Source: Chryseobacterium oranimense
GTDB taxonomy: Bacteria; Bacteroidota; Bacteroidia; Flavobacteriales; Weeksellaceae
Direction of reading: 5' to 3'
Length of the DNA: 64,000 bases
Assembly (NCBI RefSeq): GCF_025244725.1
Contig: NZ_CP104203.1
Span: 1,364,001-1,428,000, forward strand
The notes beneath the pieces were generated by a model, which searched no databases, was not told the origin of the DNA, and was given only the letters and a program-made list of their open reading frames with translations. Position 1 is the first letter of the stretch; every line of letters begins with the position of its first letter. Positions 8,551 to 18,010 of this stretch are shown piece by piece. A program made the position numbers and the translations under genes.

Positions 8551-9136
8551 ACTTTTGTGTTTTTTGTTCGAATTGTTGTATCGCCTGTTTTTTGCTGATT
8601 AAATAATCGATATCGTCATAGCCGTTCAGCAGGCATATTTTTTTATAAGAATCAAGCTCAAAAGTTTCGGTTGTATCTTTAAAGCTTACAGACTGTAATT
8701 CCACATCAATGGCAATTTCATTATCAGGATTTTCATGAATGCCTTCCAGAATTTCTTTTAAGAATTCTTCGGAAACTTTCACAGGAAGAAGCCCGTTATT
8801 CAAGGCATTTCCTTTGAAAATATCAGCAAAATAGCTTGATATGATTACTTTGAAGCCATAATCCGTTAAAGACCAGGCGGCGTGTTCACGGCTGCTTCCA
8901 CAACCGAAATTATTTCCCGCAACAAGAATTTCGCCACTGAATTTAGGATTGTTTAAAACAAAATCCGGATTCGGTTCTCCTGTATGAATATTGAATCTCC
9001 AGTCCCTGAACAGGTTCTCTCCAAAGCCTTTTCTGTCAATGCTTTTAAGAAATCTTGCCGGAATAATCTGGTCTGTATCTATATTTTCTGCCGGCAGCGG
9101 TACTGCGCGGGATTTTAAAACAACTAATTTTTGCAT
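8531..9136 (-). CDS. leuD: 3-Isopropylmalate dehydratase small subunit
   Basis: A 201-residue small subunit of isopropylmalate isomerase, which with LeuC converts 2- to 3-isopropylmalate. The swivel-domain signature [16 protein letters not shown] is intact, as are [16 protein letters not shown] at the N-terminus and the substrate loop around [10 protein letters not shown]. It lies 17 nt after leuC and overlaps leuB, consistent with one operon. Confidence 0.97.
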   Translation of the reverse strand: MQKLVVLKSRAVPLPAENIDTDQIIPARFLKSIDRKGFGENLFRDWRFNIHTGEPNPDFVLNNPKFSGEILVAGNNFGCGSSREHAAWSLTDYGFKVIISSYFADIFKGNALNNGLLPVKVSEEFLKEILEGIHENPDNEIAIDVELQSVSFKDTTETFELDSYKKICLLNGYDDIDYLISKKQAIQQFEQKTQKYEQQLF

Positions 9137-9152
9137 GTCCTTTTTAATAGAT

Positions 9153-10541
9153 TTAGTTTAAATTTTCAAAAGCAGAAATTTTACCTTCTATCGCTGCTTT
9201 TGCTGCAGTAAGCGGGCTGGCAAGAATTGTTCTCGCACCTTGCCCCTGCCTGCCTTCAAAATTTCTGTTGGATGTGGAAACACAATATTCTCCTTCAGGA
9301 ATTTTATCGTCATTCATGGCCAGACAGGCTGAACATCCGGGCTGACGGATCTGAAATCCTGCGTCGCTGAATATTTTATCCAAACCTTCTTCATAAATCT
9401 GTTTTACGACCTGCTGAGACCCCGGAACAATCAAGGCTGTTACCTTCTCCGATTTACTTTTTCCTTTAATATACTGTGCTGCAGAACGAAAATCTTCTAT
9501 CCTGGCATTGGTACAGCTTCCGATGAAAACATGATGCACTTCAATCCCTGAAACCTCCTGCCCTGCTTTAAGCCCCATATATTTCAGGGCTTTTTCTTCA
9601 GACTCATTTTGAGGAACAGGAATCACTTCATTCAGTGAAATTCCCATTCCGGGATTGGTTCCATAAGTAATCATGGGAAAAATCTGTGATGCATCAAATG
9701 TAAGTTCTTTATCAAAAACAGCTCCTTCATCCGTTTTAAGAGTTTCCCAATAGGCTTTTTTTTCTGTCCATTCTTCACCTTTAGGAGCAAATGCTCTTCC
9801 ATTTACATAGTCAAAAGTAGTTTGGTCAGGTGCAATCATTCCTCCTCTGGCTCCCATCTCAATACTCATATTGCAGACCGTCATTCTTCCTTCCATAGAC
9901 ATTTCTTCAAAAACATTTCCGGCATATTCACAGAAATAGCCCGTTCCGCCATCAGTTCCTATTTTGGAAATAATATACAGGATCACATCTTTCGGCTGAA
10001 CATTTTCATTCAGTTTTCCAGTGACTGTTATCCTCATGGATTTTGGCTTATCGAGCAAGAGACACTGGCTTGCAAAAACCTGCGCCACCTGGCTGGTGCC
10101 AATTCCAAAAGCGATAGCCCCGAAAGCACCGTGCGTAGAAGTATGGCTGTCTCCGCATACGATACTCATTCCCGGCTGGGTAATTCCGAGTTCAGGAGCG
10201 ATAATATGTACAATTCCCTGATACGGATGTCCTAGCCCGAATAATTCAATGTTATTTTTTCTGCAGTTCACCGTAAGCTGTTCTACCTGGTTTCTTGAAA
10301 GTTCGTCCCGGATTGGTTTTTCCTGATCAAGCGTGGGAACATTGTGATCTGCAGTAGCTACAATCTGGTTAGGTCTGAAAACTTCAAGATTTCTGGCCTC
10401 AAGTTCTGCAAAAGCCTGAGGACTGGTTACCTCATGGATCAGATGTTTGTCTATATAAATGATTTGAGGTCCGTCCGGAACCGTTTCTACTACGTGGGCA
10501 TCCCAGACTTTGTCAAAAAGTGTCTTTTTTATGTTGCTCAT
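9153..10541 (-). CDS. leuC: 3-Isopropylmalate dehydratase large subunit
   Basis: A 462-residue aconitase-family subunit. It carries [14 protein letters not shown], the first cluster Cys in [12 protein letters not shown], and the CxxC-type pair in [11 protein letters not shown], giving three ligands for a [4Fe-4S] cluster. The ATG at 10541 (MSNIKKT) is preferred; a TTG two codons upstream (10547) is the only further extension and adds nothing conserved. It sits between leuA (24 nt) and leuD (17 nt). Confidence 0.97.
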   Translation of the reverse strand: MSNIKKTLFDKVWDAHVVETVPDGPQIIYIDKHLIHEVTSPQAFAELEARNLEVFRPNQIVATADHNVPTLDQEKPIRDELSRNQVEQLTVNCRKNNIELFGLGHPYQGIVHIIAPELGITQPGMSIVCGDSHTSTHGAFGAIAFGIGTSQVAQVFASQCLLLDKPKSMRITVTGKLNENVQPKDVILYIISKIGTDGGTGYFCEYAGNVFEEMSMEGRMTVCNMSIEMGARGGMIAPDQTTFDYVNGRAFAPKGEEWTEKKAYWETLKTDEGAVFDKELTFDASQIFPMITYGTNPGMGISLNEVIPVPQNESEEKALKYMGLKAGQEVSGIEVHHVFIGSCTNARIEDFRSAAQYIKGKSKSEKVTALIVPGSQQVVKQIYEEGLDKIFSDAGFQIRQPGCSACLAMNDDKIPEGEYCVSTSNRNFEGRQGQGARTILASPLTAAKAAIEGKISAFENLN

Positions 10542-10565
10542 TTTCAATTTTACCTGATTTTAATA

Positions 10566-11729
10566 CTATCCTATCTTTCTGCTGCATGTTTCCATGATCA
10601 TATAAAGATCATCATTTTTAACTTCCTTCTTGCGGTCGGCGATTTTTAAAAATTCCTGATACAGGAAGTCAAGCTCATTTTTAGTGATGTCATAACCGAT
10701 ATGCTTGAACCTGTAAGCCAAAGCTGAACGTCCGCTTCTTGCCGTAAGAATAATGGAAGAAGCATTAACACCTACTTCTGCAGGGTCAATAATTTCATAC
10801 GTTTCCCTGTTTTTAATTACTCCATCCTGATGAATCCCTGAGCTATGCGCAAAGGCATTGGCCCCAACAATAGCTTTATTGGGCTGTACCGGCATTCCCA
10901 TCAGGTCTGAAACCATAAGGCTCATTTCGTTAAGCATCTTTGAATTGATGTCTGTATGAAAATTCAGATGTCTGTGTTGCTTTAAGATCATTACAACTTC
11001 CTCTAAAGCTGTATTTCCTGCTCTTTCTCCTAACCCGTTAATCGTGCATTCGATCTGGCGGGCTCCGTTGATAGCTCCGGCAATCGAATTGGCTGTAGCC
11101 AGTCCCAGATCGTTGTGACAGTGGCATGAAAGAATTGCTTTTTCAATACCTTTTACATTTTCTTTCAGATATTTTATTTTCCGGCCGTACTCTTCAGGCA
11201 AGCAATAACCCGTTGTATCAGGGATATTCAAAACTGTAGCTCCGGCTTTAATGACTTCTTCACATACTTTTGCGAGGTAGGCATTATCTGTCCTTCCCGC
11301 ATCTTCAGCATAAAACTCTACATCTTCCACATAGCTTTTTGCATACTTTACGGCTTCTGCTGCGCGTTCAATAATATCTTCCCGTGTTGAATTGAATTTA
11401 TACCGGATATGAGAATCTGAAGTTCCTATTCCTGTATGAATACGTGGTCTTTTTGCATATTTAAGTGCTTCCGCAGCCGCATCAATGTCTTTTTTATTTG
11501 CCCTCGTCAATCCGCATACTTTCGCATTCTTTACCAGCTTAGAAATCTCTGAAACAGATTCAAAGTCTCCCGGGCTTGAAATTGGAAAACCGGCTTCAAT
11601 TACGTCAATCCCTAGACTATCAAGCTTCTCAGCGATAATCAGCTTTTGTTTTGTATTCAGTTTACATCCGGGAACCTGTTCCCCATCCCTCAGCGTAGTA
11701 TCAAAAATTTCAATTTTTTCGGAATTCAT
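10566..11729 (-). CDS. leuA: 2-Isopropylmalate synthase, short form
   Basis: A 387-residue DRE-TIM metallolyase that condenses acetyl-CoA with 2-oxoisovalerate, the committed step to leucine. It contains [12 protein letters not shown], the metal-binding [14 protein letters not shown], the glycine-rich [15 protein letters not shown] and [13 protein letters not shown]. It stops soon after the linker subdomain, so the C-terminal LeuA dimer domain, which binds leucine for feedback inhibition in ~510-residue enzymes, is absent. The position upstream of leuCDB supports LeuA over homocitrate or citramalate synthase. First gene of the operon. Confidence 0.92.
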   Translation of the reverse strand: MNSEKIEIFDTTLRDGEQVPGCKLNTKQKLIIAEKLDSLGIDVIEAGFPISSPGDFESVSEISKLVKNAKVCGLTRANKKDIDAAAEALKYAKRPRIHTGIGTSDSHIRYKFNSTREDIIERAAEAVKYAKSYVEDVEFYAEDAGRTDNAYLAKVCEEVIKAGATVLNIPDTTGYCLPEEYGRKIKYLKENVKGIEKAILSCHCHNDLGLATANSIAGAINGARQIECTINGLGERAGNTALEEVVMILKQHRHLNFHTDINSKMLNEMSLMVSDLMGMPVQPNKAIVGANAFAHSSGIHQDGVIKNRETYEIIDPAEVGVNASSIILTARSGRSALAYRFKHIGYDITKNELDFLYQEFLKIADRKKEVKNDDLYMIMETCSRKIG

Positions 11730-11755
11730 AATGAACTTTTTTACTTAATTTTGAT

Positions 11756-11763
11756 CAAAACTA
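11756..11763 (-). promoter_or_regulatory. -7 promoter element of the leu operon
   Basis: On the minus strand TAGTTTTG fits TAnnTTTG and lies 27 nt before the leuA ATG. The spacing leaves no room for a leader peptide, unlike the his operon. No clean -33 element is seen. Confidence 0.45.
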
Positions 11764-11875
11764 CCGCTTACAATATTTTTGCATTTTCATTTTTGCTGAA
11801 AATTACAATATTCAACAACCGGAAATTCAATTTTATTTATCTCATAATCAAAATATTACATTTTATAAATTTACA

Positions 11876-13420
11876 ATGGCAGAATTGCAGAAAGATTTTT
11901 TGTTTGTACTGATTAAGTCATTAACCACTTCTGAGAAACGTCAGTTTAAGCTGTACGTCAATCGTCTGGGAATTAATGTAGATGCCAAATTCCTGCTCCT
12001 TTTTTCGGAGCTTGACAAAATGAAAGAATATGATGAACATATCATCATAGAGAAAAAAATTTCTACCAAACAGCAGCTTTCCAACCTGAAGGCCCATCTT
12101 TATAAGCAGATCCTGGTGAGCCTCCGCATGAACCCGAGCCATCAGAATTACAGAATACAGCTTCGCGAACAGCTTGATTTTGCCAACATCCTGTACCAGA
12201 AAGGACTTTACAAACAGGCTTTAAAAATACTGGATAAAACGAAACAGTCTGCATTGGAACTGGACGAGAAAAGTATAGCTTCCGAAATTATAGACCTTGA
12301 AAAAGTAATTGAATCCCAGTTTATTACAAGAAGTATTAAAGGAAGGGCTGATGAACTGATCCTGCAGTCTACGGAAATCAGTAAACAAAATCATTATGCA
12401 ACGGAACTTTCTAACCTTTCCCTGAAATTGTACAGTGAAATGCTCATGCATGGCTATGTGAAAAATGATGCGGACCGGGAAAAGGTTTTGGAACTTTTCA
12501 ATGACCAGATTCAAAAAATAAAGCTGGAGAAGCTTAATTTCACAGAGAAATTATGGTACTTTAAAGCTCATGTCTGGAAAAACCAGCTGCTTCAGGATTA
12601 TAAGTATACGTTGAAATACGCCTATCAATGGGTAGATCTTTTTCATAAAAAGCCTGAAATGATCATCAGCCATCCGGTATGGTATATCAAAGGGAATACT
12701 TACCTGCTGAAAATCCTGTTCCTGTATGGGAATATTGATATTCTGGAGGAACATTTTGAGAGCTTCAACGCCATGGTAAATTCCCAGAATTTTGCCCAGA
12801 ATGAAAATTTGCAGGCTTTGATTTTCCTTACCCATTACAATACTTTGATGAATATTCATTTTGTGAAAGGTGAGTTTTTCACAGGCACAAAACTCATTCC
12901 GGAAATTGAAATGAAGATGGACAAACTCAGGGAAAGAATTGATGAACACCATTTTATGATTCTTTATCTGAAAATGGCAGCCATGTTTTTTGGAAGTAAA
13001 ATGTTTGGGAAATCCATTGAATACTCCATGAAAGTGGTTGAATGCAAAGGGAATGTTCAGGAAGATCTTCTTTTTCATACCCGTATCCTGATTTTAATGG
13101 CAAAATATGAGTCCGGTAATGATGAGGATTATGATGAATTCATCAACTCAACGTTGAAATTTGCCCGTAAGATGAAAAAGCCGGAAGCCTTCCATTTTGA
13201 GAGCATCCAGTTCTTTAAAAACATTAACAACCTGGTTTTAAGCAAGCAGCAGGAATCATTTAAAGCATTTGACAAAGTACTGGAAGAATTTTCAAAAAAT
13301 GAATATTACAGAAGATCCTTGCTGTATATTGATATTCACGGCTGGGTAAAATCCAAGATTAAAAATGTGGATGTCATTGAGATCATCAAACAGAAAGTAC
13401 GGTATAAACGGAAGAAATAA
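11876..13420 (+). CDS. TPR-like helical protein, unknown function
   Basis: A 514-residue, almost wholly helical cytosolic protein without signal peptide or membrane segments. Residues about 85-130 (LYQKGLYKQALKILDKTKQ) and 375-420 look like TPR-type helix pairs. The N-terminus (KDFLFVLIKSLTTSEKRQFKLYV) is a basic amphipathic segment. I know similar long helical proteins as uncharacterised conserved proteins of flavobacteria. It is divergent from leuA with 146 nt between starts, and convergent with the M19 dipeptidase across an inverted repeat. No catalytic motif is seen. Confidence 0.7.
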   Translation: MAELQKDFLFVLIKSLTTSEKRQFKLYVNRLGINVDAKFLLLFSELDKMKEYDEHIIIEKKISTKQQLSNLKAHLYKQILVSLRMNPSHQNYRIQLREQLDFANILYQKGLYKQALKILDKTKQSALELDEKSIASEIIDLEKVIESQFITRSIKGRADELILQSTEISKQNHYATELSNLSLKLYSEMLMHGYVKNDADREKVLELFNDQIQKIKLEKLNFTEKLWYFKAHVWKNQLLQDYKYTLKYAYQWVDLFHKKPEMIISHPVWYIKGNTYLLKILFLYGNIDILEEHFESFNAMVNSQNFAQNENLQALIFLTHYNTLMNIHFVKGEFFTGTKLIPEIEMKMDKLRERIDEHHFMILYLKMAAMFFGSKMFGKSIEYSMKVVECKGNVQEDLLFHTRILILMAKYESGNDEDYDEFINSTLKFARKMKKPEAFHFESIQFFKNINNLVLSKQQESFKAFDKVLEEFSKNEYYRRSLLYIDIHGWVKSKIKNVDVIEIIKQKVRYKRKK

Positions 13421-13427
13421 AACCATT

Positions 13428-13524
13428 TGGTGGCTTCGAGAGCCTCAGCCACCAAACGGTTTAATATTTTAGCATATCAATCAGTCAGTACAGCATGTGG
13501 TGGCTGAGGCTCTCGAAGCCACCA
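13428..13524. repeat. Perfect 27-bp inverted repeat (REP/BIME-like) between convergent genes
   Basis: The arms at 13428-13454 and 13498-13524 are exact reverse complements (ends TGGTGGCT/AGCCACCA), 43 nt apart. Each arm is itself a small hairpin (GGTGGCT...AGCCACC), and the first is extended by AAACC/GGTTT. It occupies almost the whole gap between the ends of two convergent genes and may act as a bidirectional terminator. Confidence 0.8.
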
Positions 13525-13528
13525 GATC

Positions 13529-14500
13529 CTAAACCGAAATTCTTTCCAGAAATTTCAAAGCATTTTTATGGCTGATCTTCTCCATCAGTTCAGTTGAAAA
13601 ATCCTTTTCAAGCCTGCTGTTGATTGTATTAAATGCTGAAGCATCATCATAACCTTCAAAGAAAAAAGGGTAACGGGATTGGTCCGGATGGGCTTTATCA
13701 TGGAAAAAATCCAGACCGTATGCAACAGCATCATCCCCTCCCAGATCAAGCCCGTGCTGAATATGTTCATATAATCTTTCAGGGCTGTTATCATCCAGCC
13801 AGTCTTTTATAAGATTAAGGCCTATTAAGCCTTTTCTTTTAATAACTTCTTTGGCCAGTTCGTCCGGAAGATTTCTTTTCTTATCCTGAATGCTCCGGTA
13901 ATTGGAATGACTTGCCAGAATAGGAATGCTGTAATTTTTCTGATCTATATAATTCAGAATATCATAAGCCAGCTGATCGCTTGTGTGAGCCAGGTCTATG
14001 GCAATTTTCCTGTCTGCAATATAGTCTATCAAAACTTTTCCATCGTCTTTTAGTCCGGCTTTGGAATTGTTTCCGCCTCCAAAACGGTTTTCTGTGTGAT
14101 GCGTGATTCCTAAATAAAATACTTTCCTGGTATTCTCAATAATCCTTTCAAGATTTTTAAAGCCTGTCTCCAAGGTGTCATCCTCATTACAGAAGGCTGA
14201 GGCATTTTCAATGGAGGCTATAACGCCTACTTTATCGCTGTTCTCAGTGTTTTTATAATTTTCACCTTCGAATAAAAAGAAGTTTTCGCTTTTTATCAGC
14301 TCTGAAAATATTTCACTCTGTTTTATTCCGTTAGCAGAACTGTTGCCTCCTGTACCGGCATATATAGCCATTACCTGAAGCTTCACATTTCCCTGTTTTA
14401 AAAAAGGGAGCGAGCAGCCCAGTTCTTTGTCATCAATTGCCGAACCTTCTTCAAGTAAATAGCATAATAAATCGCAATGTAGATCAATATTAAAATTCAT
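13529..14500 (-). CDS. Membrane dipeptidase-like protein (peptidase family M19)
   Basis: A 323-residue zinc hydrolase resembling renal dipeptidase. The N-terminal HxD metal motif is in NFNIDLHCDLL, followed by an active-site Glu region (VIASIENASAF), the bridging His in LGITHHTENRFGGG, AIDLAHTS and LASHSNYRSI, and the final GLDFFHDK. No signal peptide is present, so it is probably cytoplasmic and may cleave dipeptides or related amides. The ATG at 14500 is chosen; the TTG at 14509 is a 3-codon extension lacking conserved sequence. Confidence 0.85.
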   Translation of the reverse strand: MNFNIDLHCDLLCYLLEEGSAIDDKELGCSLPFLKQGNVKLQVMAIYAGTGGNSSANGIKQSEIFSELIKSENFFLFEGENYKNTENSDKVGVIASIENASAFCNEDDTLETGFKNLERIIENTRKVFYLGITHHTENRFGGGNNSKAGLKDDGKVLIDYIADRKIAIDLAHTSDQLAYDILNYIDQKNYSIPILASHSNYRSIQDKKRNLPDELAKEVIKRKGLIGLNLIKDWLDDNSPERLYEHIQHGLDLGGDDAVAYGLDFFHDKAHPDQSRYPFFFEGYDDASAFNTINSRLEKDFSTELMEKISHKNALKFLERISV

Positions 14501-14567
14501 ATGATTCAATGGTAAAATTATTTTTTGTTTTTTCTAATGCATCAAAGATTATTTGTAAAAAAGAGCT

Positions 14568-14666
14568 TCAATATTTCGCTTGTAGAAGCCTGAATCCTGA
14601 TCTATTTTCCCGTAAAAAGCAGAGTGTAAAAATAAAGAGACCCAAAACTGCGACTATCTTTTTCAT
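14568..14666 (-). CDS. Possible 32-residue hydrophobic peptide
   Basis: A short reading frame upstream of the dipeptidase gene encodes MKKIVAVLGLFIFTLCF followed by a basic/aromatic tail ending QAKY. The N-terminus looks like a signal peptide or single membrane segment with Cys near its end. It is too short to judge further; no promoter or family supports it. It could be a small membrane peptide, the stump of a decayed lipoprotein gene, or chance. Confidence 0.25.
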   Translation of the reverse strand: MKKIVAVLGLFIFTLCFLRENRSGFRLLQAKY

Positions 14667-14726
14667 ATTTGATGTTAATTCTTATTCTAAATACTGGCTA
14701 ATATAGTATTTTATCTAAAAAATGCG

Positions 14727-14734
14727 TATTTTTG
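14727..14734 (+). promoter_or_regulatory. -7 promoter element of thrS
   Basis: TATTTTTG fits TAnnTTTG and lies 24 nt before the thrS ATG. There is no T-box or leader peptide in the short 5' region. Confidence 0.45.
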
Positions 14735-14758
14735 CATCTTAAAATTTTTTAGTAAACA

Positions 14759-16678
14759 ATGATAAAAATTACACTTCCAGACAATAGTGTCAAAGAATTC
14801 GAGGGAGAAGTTACTCCTTTAGATGTGGCAAAATCTATAAGCGAGGGATTGGCTAGAAATACCATCTCCGCAGTTGTAAACGGCAAACAAGTAGAGACGA
14901 CCACACCTATAACCACGGATTCAACGGTACAGTTGTTAACATGGAATGATGATCTTGGTAAGAAAGCATTCTGGCATTCTTCTGCTCACTTGTTGGCGCA
15001 GGCTATCCTTGAATTTTATCCTGATGCTAAATTAACGATCGGACCAGCCATTGAAAGCGGATTCTATTATGACGTAGATTTTGGGGACGAAAGCTTATCC
15101 GAAAAAGATTTTGAGAAGATTGAAAAGAAAGTTTTGGAAAATGCCAAAAAAGGTTCAACATTCTCTTTGTACCCGGTTTCTAAAGAAGAAGCATTAAAAA
15201 CATATGCAGATAATCCTTACAAAGTAGAGCTTATCTCTAATCTTAACGATGGAGAAATCACTTTTGTAACTCATGATAATTTCACAGATTTGTGCCGTGG
15301 AGGCCACATTCCAAACACAGGAATTGTGAAGGCTGTGAAAATCTTAAACGCAGCCGGAGCTTATTGGAGAGGAAATGAAAAAAATCCTCAGCTGACAAGA
15401 GTATACGGTATTTCTTTCCCTAAACAGAAAGAGCTTACTGAATATCTTGAAAGACTGGAGGAAGCCAAGAGAAGAGACCACAGAAAGCTGGGCAAGGAAC
15501 TTGGAATTTTTGCCTTCTCTGAAAAAGTGGGTGCAGGTCTTCCTTTATGGCTTCCAAAAGGAACTGCTTTAAGAAAGAAATTAGAAAATTTCCTTAGCGA
15601 TGCCCAGAAAAAAGGAGGCTACGAATTCGTAATGTCGCCACACATCGGGGCAAAAGAATTATATGTAACCTCAGGACACTGGGATAAATATGGTGCAGAC
15701 AGCTTCCAGCCGATCAAAACTCCTAATGAAGGAGAAGAATTCATGCTGAAGCCTATGAACTGCCCTCACCACTGTGAAATCTACAAAACTTCACAATGGA
15801 GCTACAGGGATCTTCCGAAAAGATATGCAGAATTCGGAACAGTGTACAGATATGAGCAAAGCGGAGAACTTCACGGGCTGACAAGAGTACGTGGATTTAC
15901 CCAGGATGATGCCCACCTTTTCTGTACCCCGGATCAGCTGATGGAAGAATTTAAAAAGACCATTGATTTAGTTCTTTATGTCTTTGGTTCACTTGGATTT
16001 GCAGATTTCACCGCTCAGATTTCTTTAAGAGATCCTGAAAATACTGAAAAGTATATCGGTACCGACGAGAACTGGGAAAAAGCGGAAACAGCCATTGTTA
16101 CCGCTGCAAAAGAAAAAGGATTAAATACCATTACAGAATACGGAGAGGCTGCTTTTTATGGTCCGAAACTGGATTTCATGGTAAAAGATGCTTTAGGAAG
16201 AAAATGGCAGCTTGGAACTATCCAGGTAGATTATAATTTACCGGAAAGATTTGATCTTCACTATATCGGAAGCGATAATGAGAAGCACAGACCGGTAATG
16301 ATCCACAGAGCACCATTTGGTTCTATGGAAAGATTTATAGCGATCCTTTTAGAAAATACAGCAGGTGATTTCCCGCTATGGCTAAGCCCGGATCAGTTCA
16401 TTATTCTACCGATCAGTGAAAAATATGTAGATTATTCAAAAAAAGTTTCACAATTTTTGGAAAATCACGATATTAGCGGTCTGATTGACGACAGGAATGA
16501 GAAAACAGGGAAAAAGATCCGTGATGCGGAATTGAAGAAAATCCCATTCATGCTGGTTGTAGGTGAAAATGAAGAGAAGGAAGGTACGATTTCTGTAAGA
16601 AGACGTGGTGAAGGAGACCTTGGCGTCATGAGCATGGAAGATTTTGTTGCTTATTTTAAAAAGGAGGCAGCGATATAA
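14759..16678 (+). CDS. thrS: Threonyl-tRNA synthetase
   Basis: A 639-residue class IIa synthetase charging tRNA-Thr. In order: an N-terminal TGS domain (1-62), the editing domain with [11 protein letters not shown] (about 75-85) and the [11 protein letters not shown] segment, the catalytic core with zinc-binding [15 protein letters not shown], motif 2 [28 protein letters not shown], motif 3 [19 protein letters not shown], and the C-terminal anticodon-binding domain (about 540-635). All landmarks are intact and length is normal. It lies just upstream of infC, as in many bacteria. Confidence 0.98.
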   Translation: MIKITLPDNSVKEFEGEVTPLDVAKSISEGLARNTISAVVNGKQVETTTPITTDSTVQLLTWNDDLGKKAFWHSSAHLLAQAILEFYPDAKLTIGPAIESGFYYDVDFGDESLSEKDFEKIEKKVLENAKKGSTFSLYPVSKEEALKTYADNPYKVELISNLNDGEITFVTHDNFTDLCRGGHIPNTGIVKAVKILNAAGAYWRGNEKNPQLTRVYGISFPKQKELTEYLERLEEAKRRDHRKLGKELGIFAFSEKVGAGLPLWLPKGTALRKKLENFLSDAQKKGGYEFVMSPHIGAKELYVTSGHWDKYGADSFQPIKTPNEGEEFMLKPMNCPHHCEIYKTSQWSYRDLPKRYAEFGTVYRYEQSGELHGLTRVRGFTQDDAHLFCTPDQLMEEFKKTIDLVLYVFGSLGFADFTAQISLRDPENTEKYIGTDENWEKAETAIVTAAKEKGLNTITEYGEAAFYGPKLDFMVKDALGRKWQLGTIQVDYNLPERFDLHYIGSDNEKHRPVMIHRAPFGSMERFIAILLENTAGDFPLWLSPDQFIILPISEKYVDYSKKVSQFLENHDISGLIDDRNEKTGKKIRDAELKKIPFMLVVGENEEKEGTISVRRRGEGDLGVMSMEDFVAYFKKEAAI

Positions 16679-16679
16679 A

Positions 16680-16745
16680 ATTAATTAAGAGATTAAGAGA
16701 TTCGTACGTGTAATTTCTTAATTTTTAAATCTCCGAATCTTTTAA
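16680..16745. repeat. TTAAGAGATT-rich palindromic repeat between thrS and infC
   Basis: TTAAGAGATTAAGAGATTCG at the left and CGAATCTTTTAATTT at the right form an imperfect inverted repeat around GTACGTGTAATTT. A related GTGTGTAATTT stretch with AAAGATTAAA occurs at 51817-51862. Confidence 0.4.
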
Positions 16746-16786
16746 TTTAAAATAAAATAGTAATTAACCAATAAAATTATAATACA

Positions 16787-17347
16787 ATAGCACAAAGATT
16801 TAACAACAGGGGCCCACAGAGACGTCCGGTACAGGAGGACTTACACTTGATCAACGATAAAATTCGTGTGAGAGAGCTTCGTTTAGTGGGCGATAACGTA
16901 GAGCCGGGAGTTTATCCGATTGACAAAGCAAGACAGCTTGCCACAGAGCAAGAGCTTGATCTGGTAGTAATCTCCGATAAGGCTGAGCCTTTCATTGCAA
17001 GAATATTAGACTATAAGAAGTTTTTATACGAGCAAAAGAAAAAGCAGAAGGAACTAAAAGCCAAGCAGGTAAAAGTGGTTGTAAAAGAGATCCGTTTCGG
17101 GCCTCAGACTGATGACCACGATTATGAATTTAAGAAGAAGCATGCTGAAAAGTTTCTTGAAGAAGGTTCAAAATTGAAAACCTACGTATTTTTTAAAGGA
17201 CGTTCAATTATCTTTAAAGACCAGGGAGAAATATTACTTCTAAAACTTGCCCAGGAACTGGAGCACGTTGGAAAAGTAGACCAGCTTCCAAAGCTTGAAG
17301 GAAAAAGAATGATTATGATGATGAGTCCTAAAAAACCAGCTAAATAG
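16787..17347 (+). CDS. infC: Translation initiation factor IF-3, apparently starting at AUA
   Basis: IF-3 binds the 30S subunit and checks start-codon pairing. An in-frame TTG at 16847 would give 166 residues, but the frame is open upstream to a stop at 16772. It encodes (I)[19 protein letters not shown], the N-terminal tail I expect in Bacteroidota IF-3. The only plausible initiation codon that keeps it is ATA at 16787, giving 186 residues; no ATG, GTG or TTG lies between 16772 and 16847. In E. coli infC uses AUU and IF-3 represses its own synthesis by rejecting that codon; AUA would work the same way. The N-domain (to about 90), lysine-rich linker ([11 protein letters not shown]) and C-domain ([17 protein letters not shown]) are intact. 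Confidence 0.93.
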   Translation: MAQRFNNRGPQRRPVQEDLHLINDKIRVRELRLVGDNVEPGVYPIDKARQLATEQELDLVVISDKAEPFIARILDYKKFLYEQKKKQKELKAKQVKVVVKEIRFGPQTDDHDYEFKKKHAEKFLEEGSKLKTYVFFKGRSIIFKDQGEILLLKLAQELEHVGKVDQLPKLEGKRMIMMMSPKKPAK

Positions 17348-17349
17348 TT

Positions 17350-17412
17350 TTAACAGACACAATGTCTGTTTCCTATCATATAAACCTCAAAATATTTTTG
17401 AGGTTTTTTTGT
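17350..17412 (+). terminator. Two hairpins and a T-run after infC
   Basis: AACAGACA/TGTCTGTT (about 17351-17369) is followed by a stronger stem CCTCAAAA/TTTTTGAGG and a T7 run (about 17385-17408). It separates infC transcription from rpmI-rplT. Confidence 0.8.
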
Positions 17413-17707
17413 TTTTAAATTACTAAGTTACTACTGTGAGCAATTCTGTTTACAGTTTTATTTATATTTGTAAGAATACAGGCAACTGGTATTGGATATT
17501 TTTTTCGATCGTAGTATTAATTGGGGAAAATGATAATAGTTGTATAGCATTCCATGTGCGCTGGTTCAAAGCCTCAGATTTTGTTTACGGGTTATTGAAA
17601 ATTAAATATGAAATCAGAACTAAGGATGCGGGTTATCGTGGATGATCGCTGATCATTATTTGCAGGAAAATCATTACAACTGAAAGTATTTTAATTTCTC
17701 ATGTATT

Positions 17708-17888
17708 TTATAGAGCTTCCCTTCCCTTTTTTAAAGCTTTTATAGCTGCATCATGTTTTCCCTTAGCCTACTCCAAAGGCGATAATGATTAATCAGCATC
17801 TTTTAGAATTTTTAAAATAATATTAAGTCCCTTACCTATCTCCAGACTATCATTTAAATCACTGATTCTCTTTTATATAATCACCAAA
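17708..17888 (-). pseudogene. Possible remnant of a decayed coding sequence
   Basis: On the minus strand three protein-like segments follow each other in different frames: LFGDYIKENQ, then SDLNDSLEIGKGLNIILKIL ending KDAD-stop, then AKGKHDAAIKALKKGREAL-stop. Composition and helix pattern look like real protein, but stops and frame changes interrupt it. I do not recognise the family. The remainder of the 17413-17955 gap shows no convincing gene; a 69-codon plus-strand ORF at 17436-17645 is not protein-like enough to call. Confidence 0.3.
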
Positions 17889-17955
17889 TAGTGTCTTAAA
17901 ATTAACTGTAAACAACCATTAATAAAAGATTTGTTAATATTTATTTAATCCTAAA

Positions 17956-17988
17956 TTTGTGAATTAAATATTATAATTATTATATTTG
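17956..17988 (+). promoter_or_regulatory. Promoter of the B-lectin lipoprotein gene
   Basis: TTTG at 17956-17959 and TATATTTG at 17981-17988 with a 21-nt spacer match the Bacteroidota consensus; the ATG is 23 nt further. Confidence 0.6.
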
Positions 17989-18010
17989 CTACGTTAAATA
18001 AATATAACCC

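Noticed and set aside
9822..10235. 137-codon plus-strand ORF opposite leuC
   Set aside because: Antisense shadow of a highly conserved gene; no independent signal.
10566..11876. Leader peptide or T-box for the leu operon
   Set aside because: The promoter lies only 27 nt before leuA and the upstream 146 bases contain no Leu-codon run or terminator hairpin.
12551..13078. 175-codon minus-strand ORF opposite the TPR-like gene
   Set aside because: It lies entirely within a well-formed gene on the other strand and has Phe/His-rich composition typical of antisense frames.
14509..14706. 65-codon plus-strand ORF between the M19 dipeptidase and thrS
   Set aside because: Starts at a TTG within the dipeptidase start region and has no protein-like pattern; likely spurious.
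17436..17645. 69-codon plus-strand ORF in the infC-lectin gap
   Set aside because: Composition is only weakly protein-like, no promoter or family feature is seen, and the area looks like decayed sequence on the other strand.
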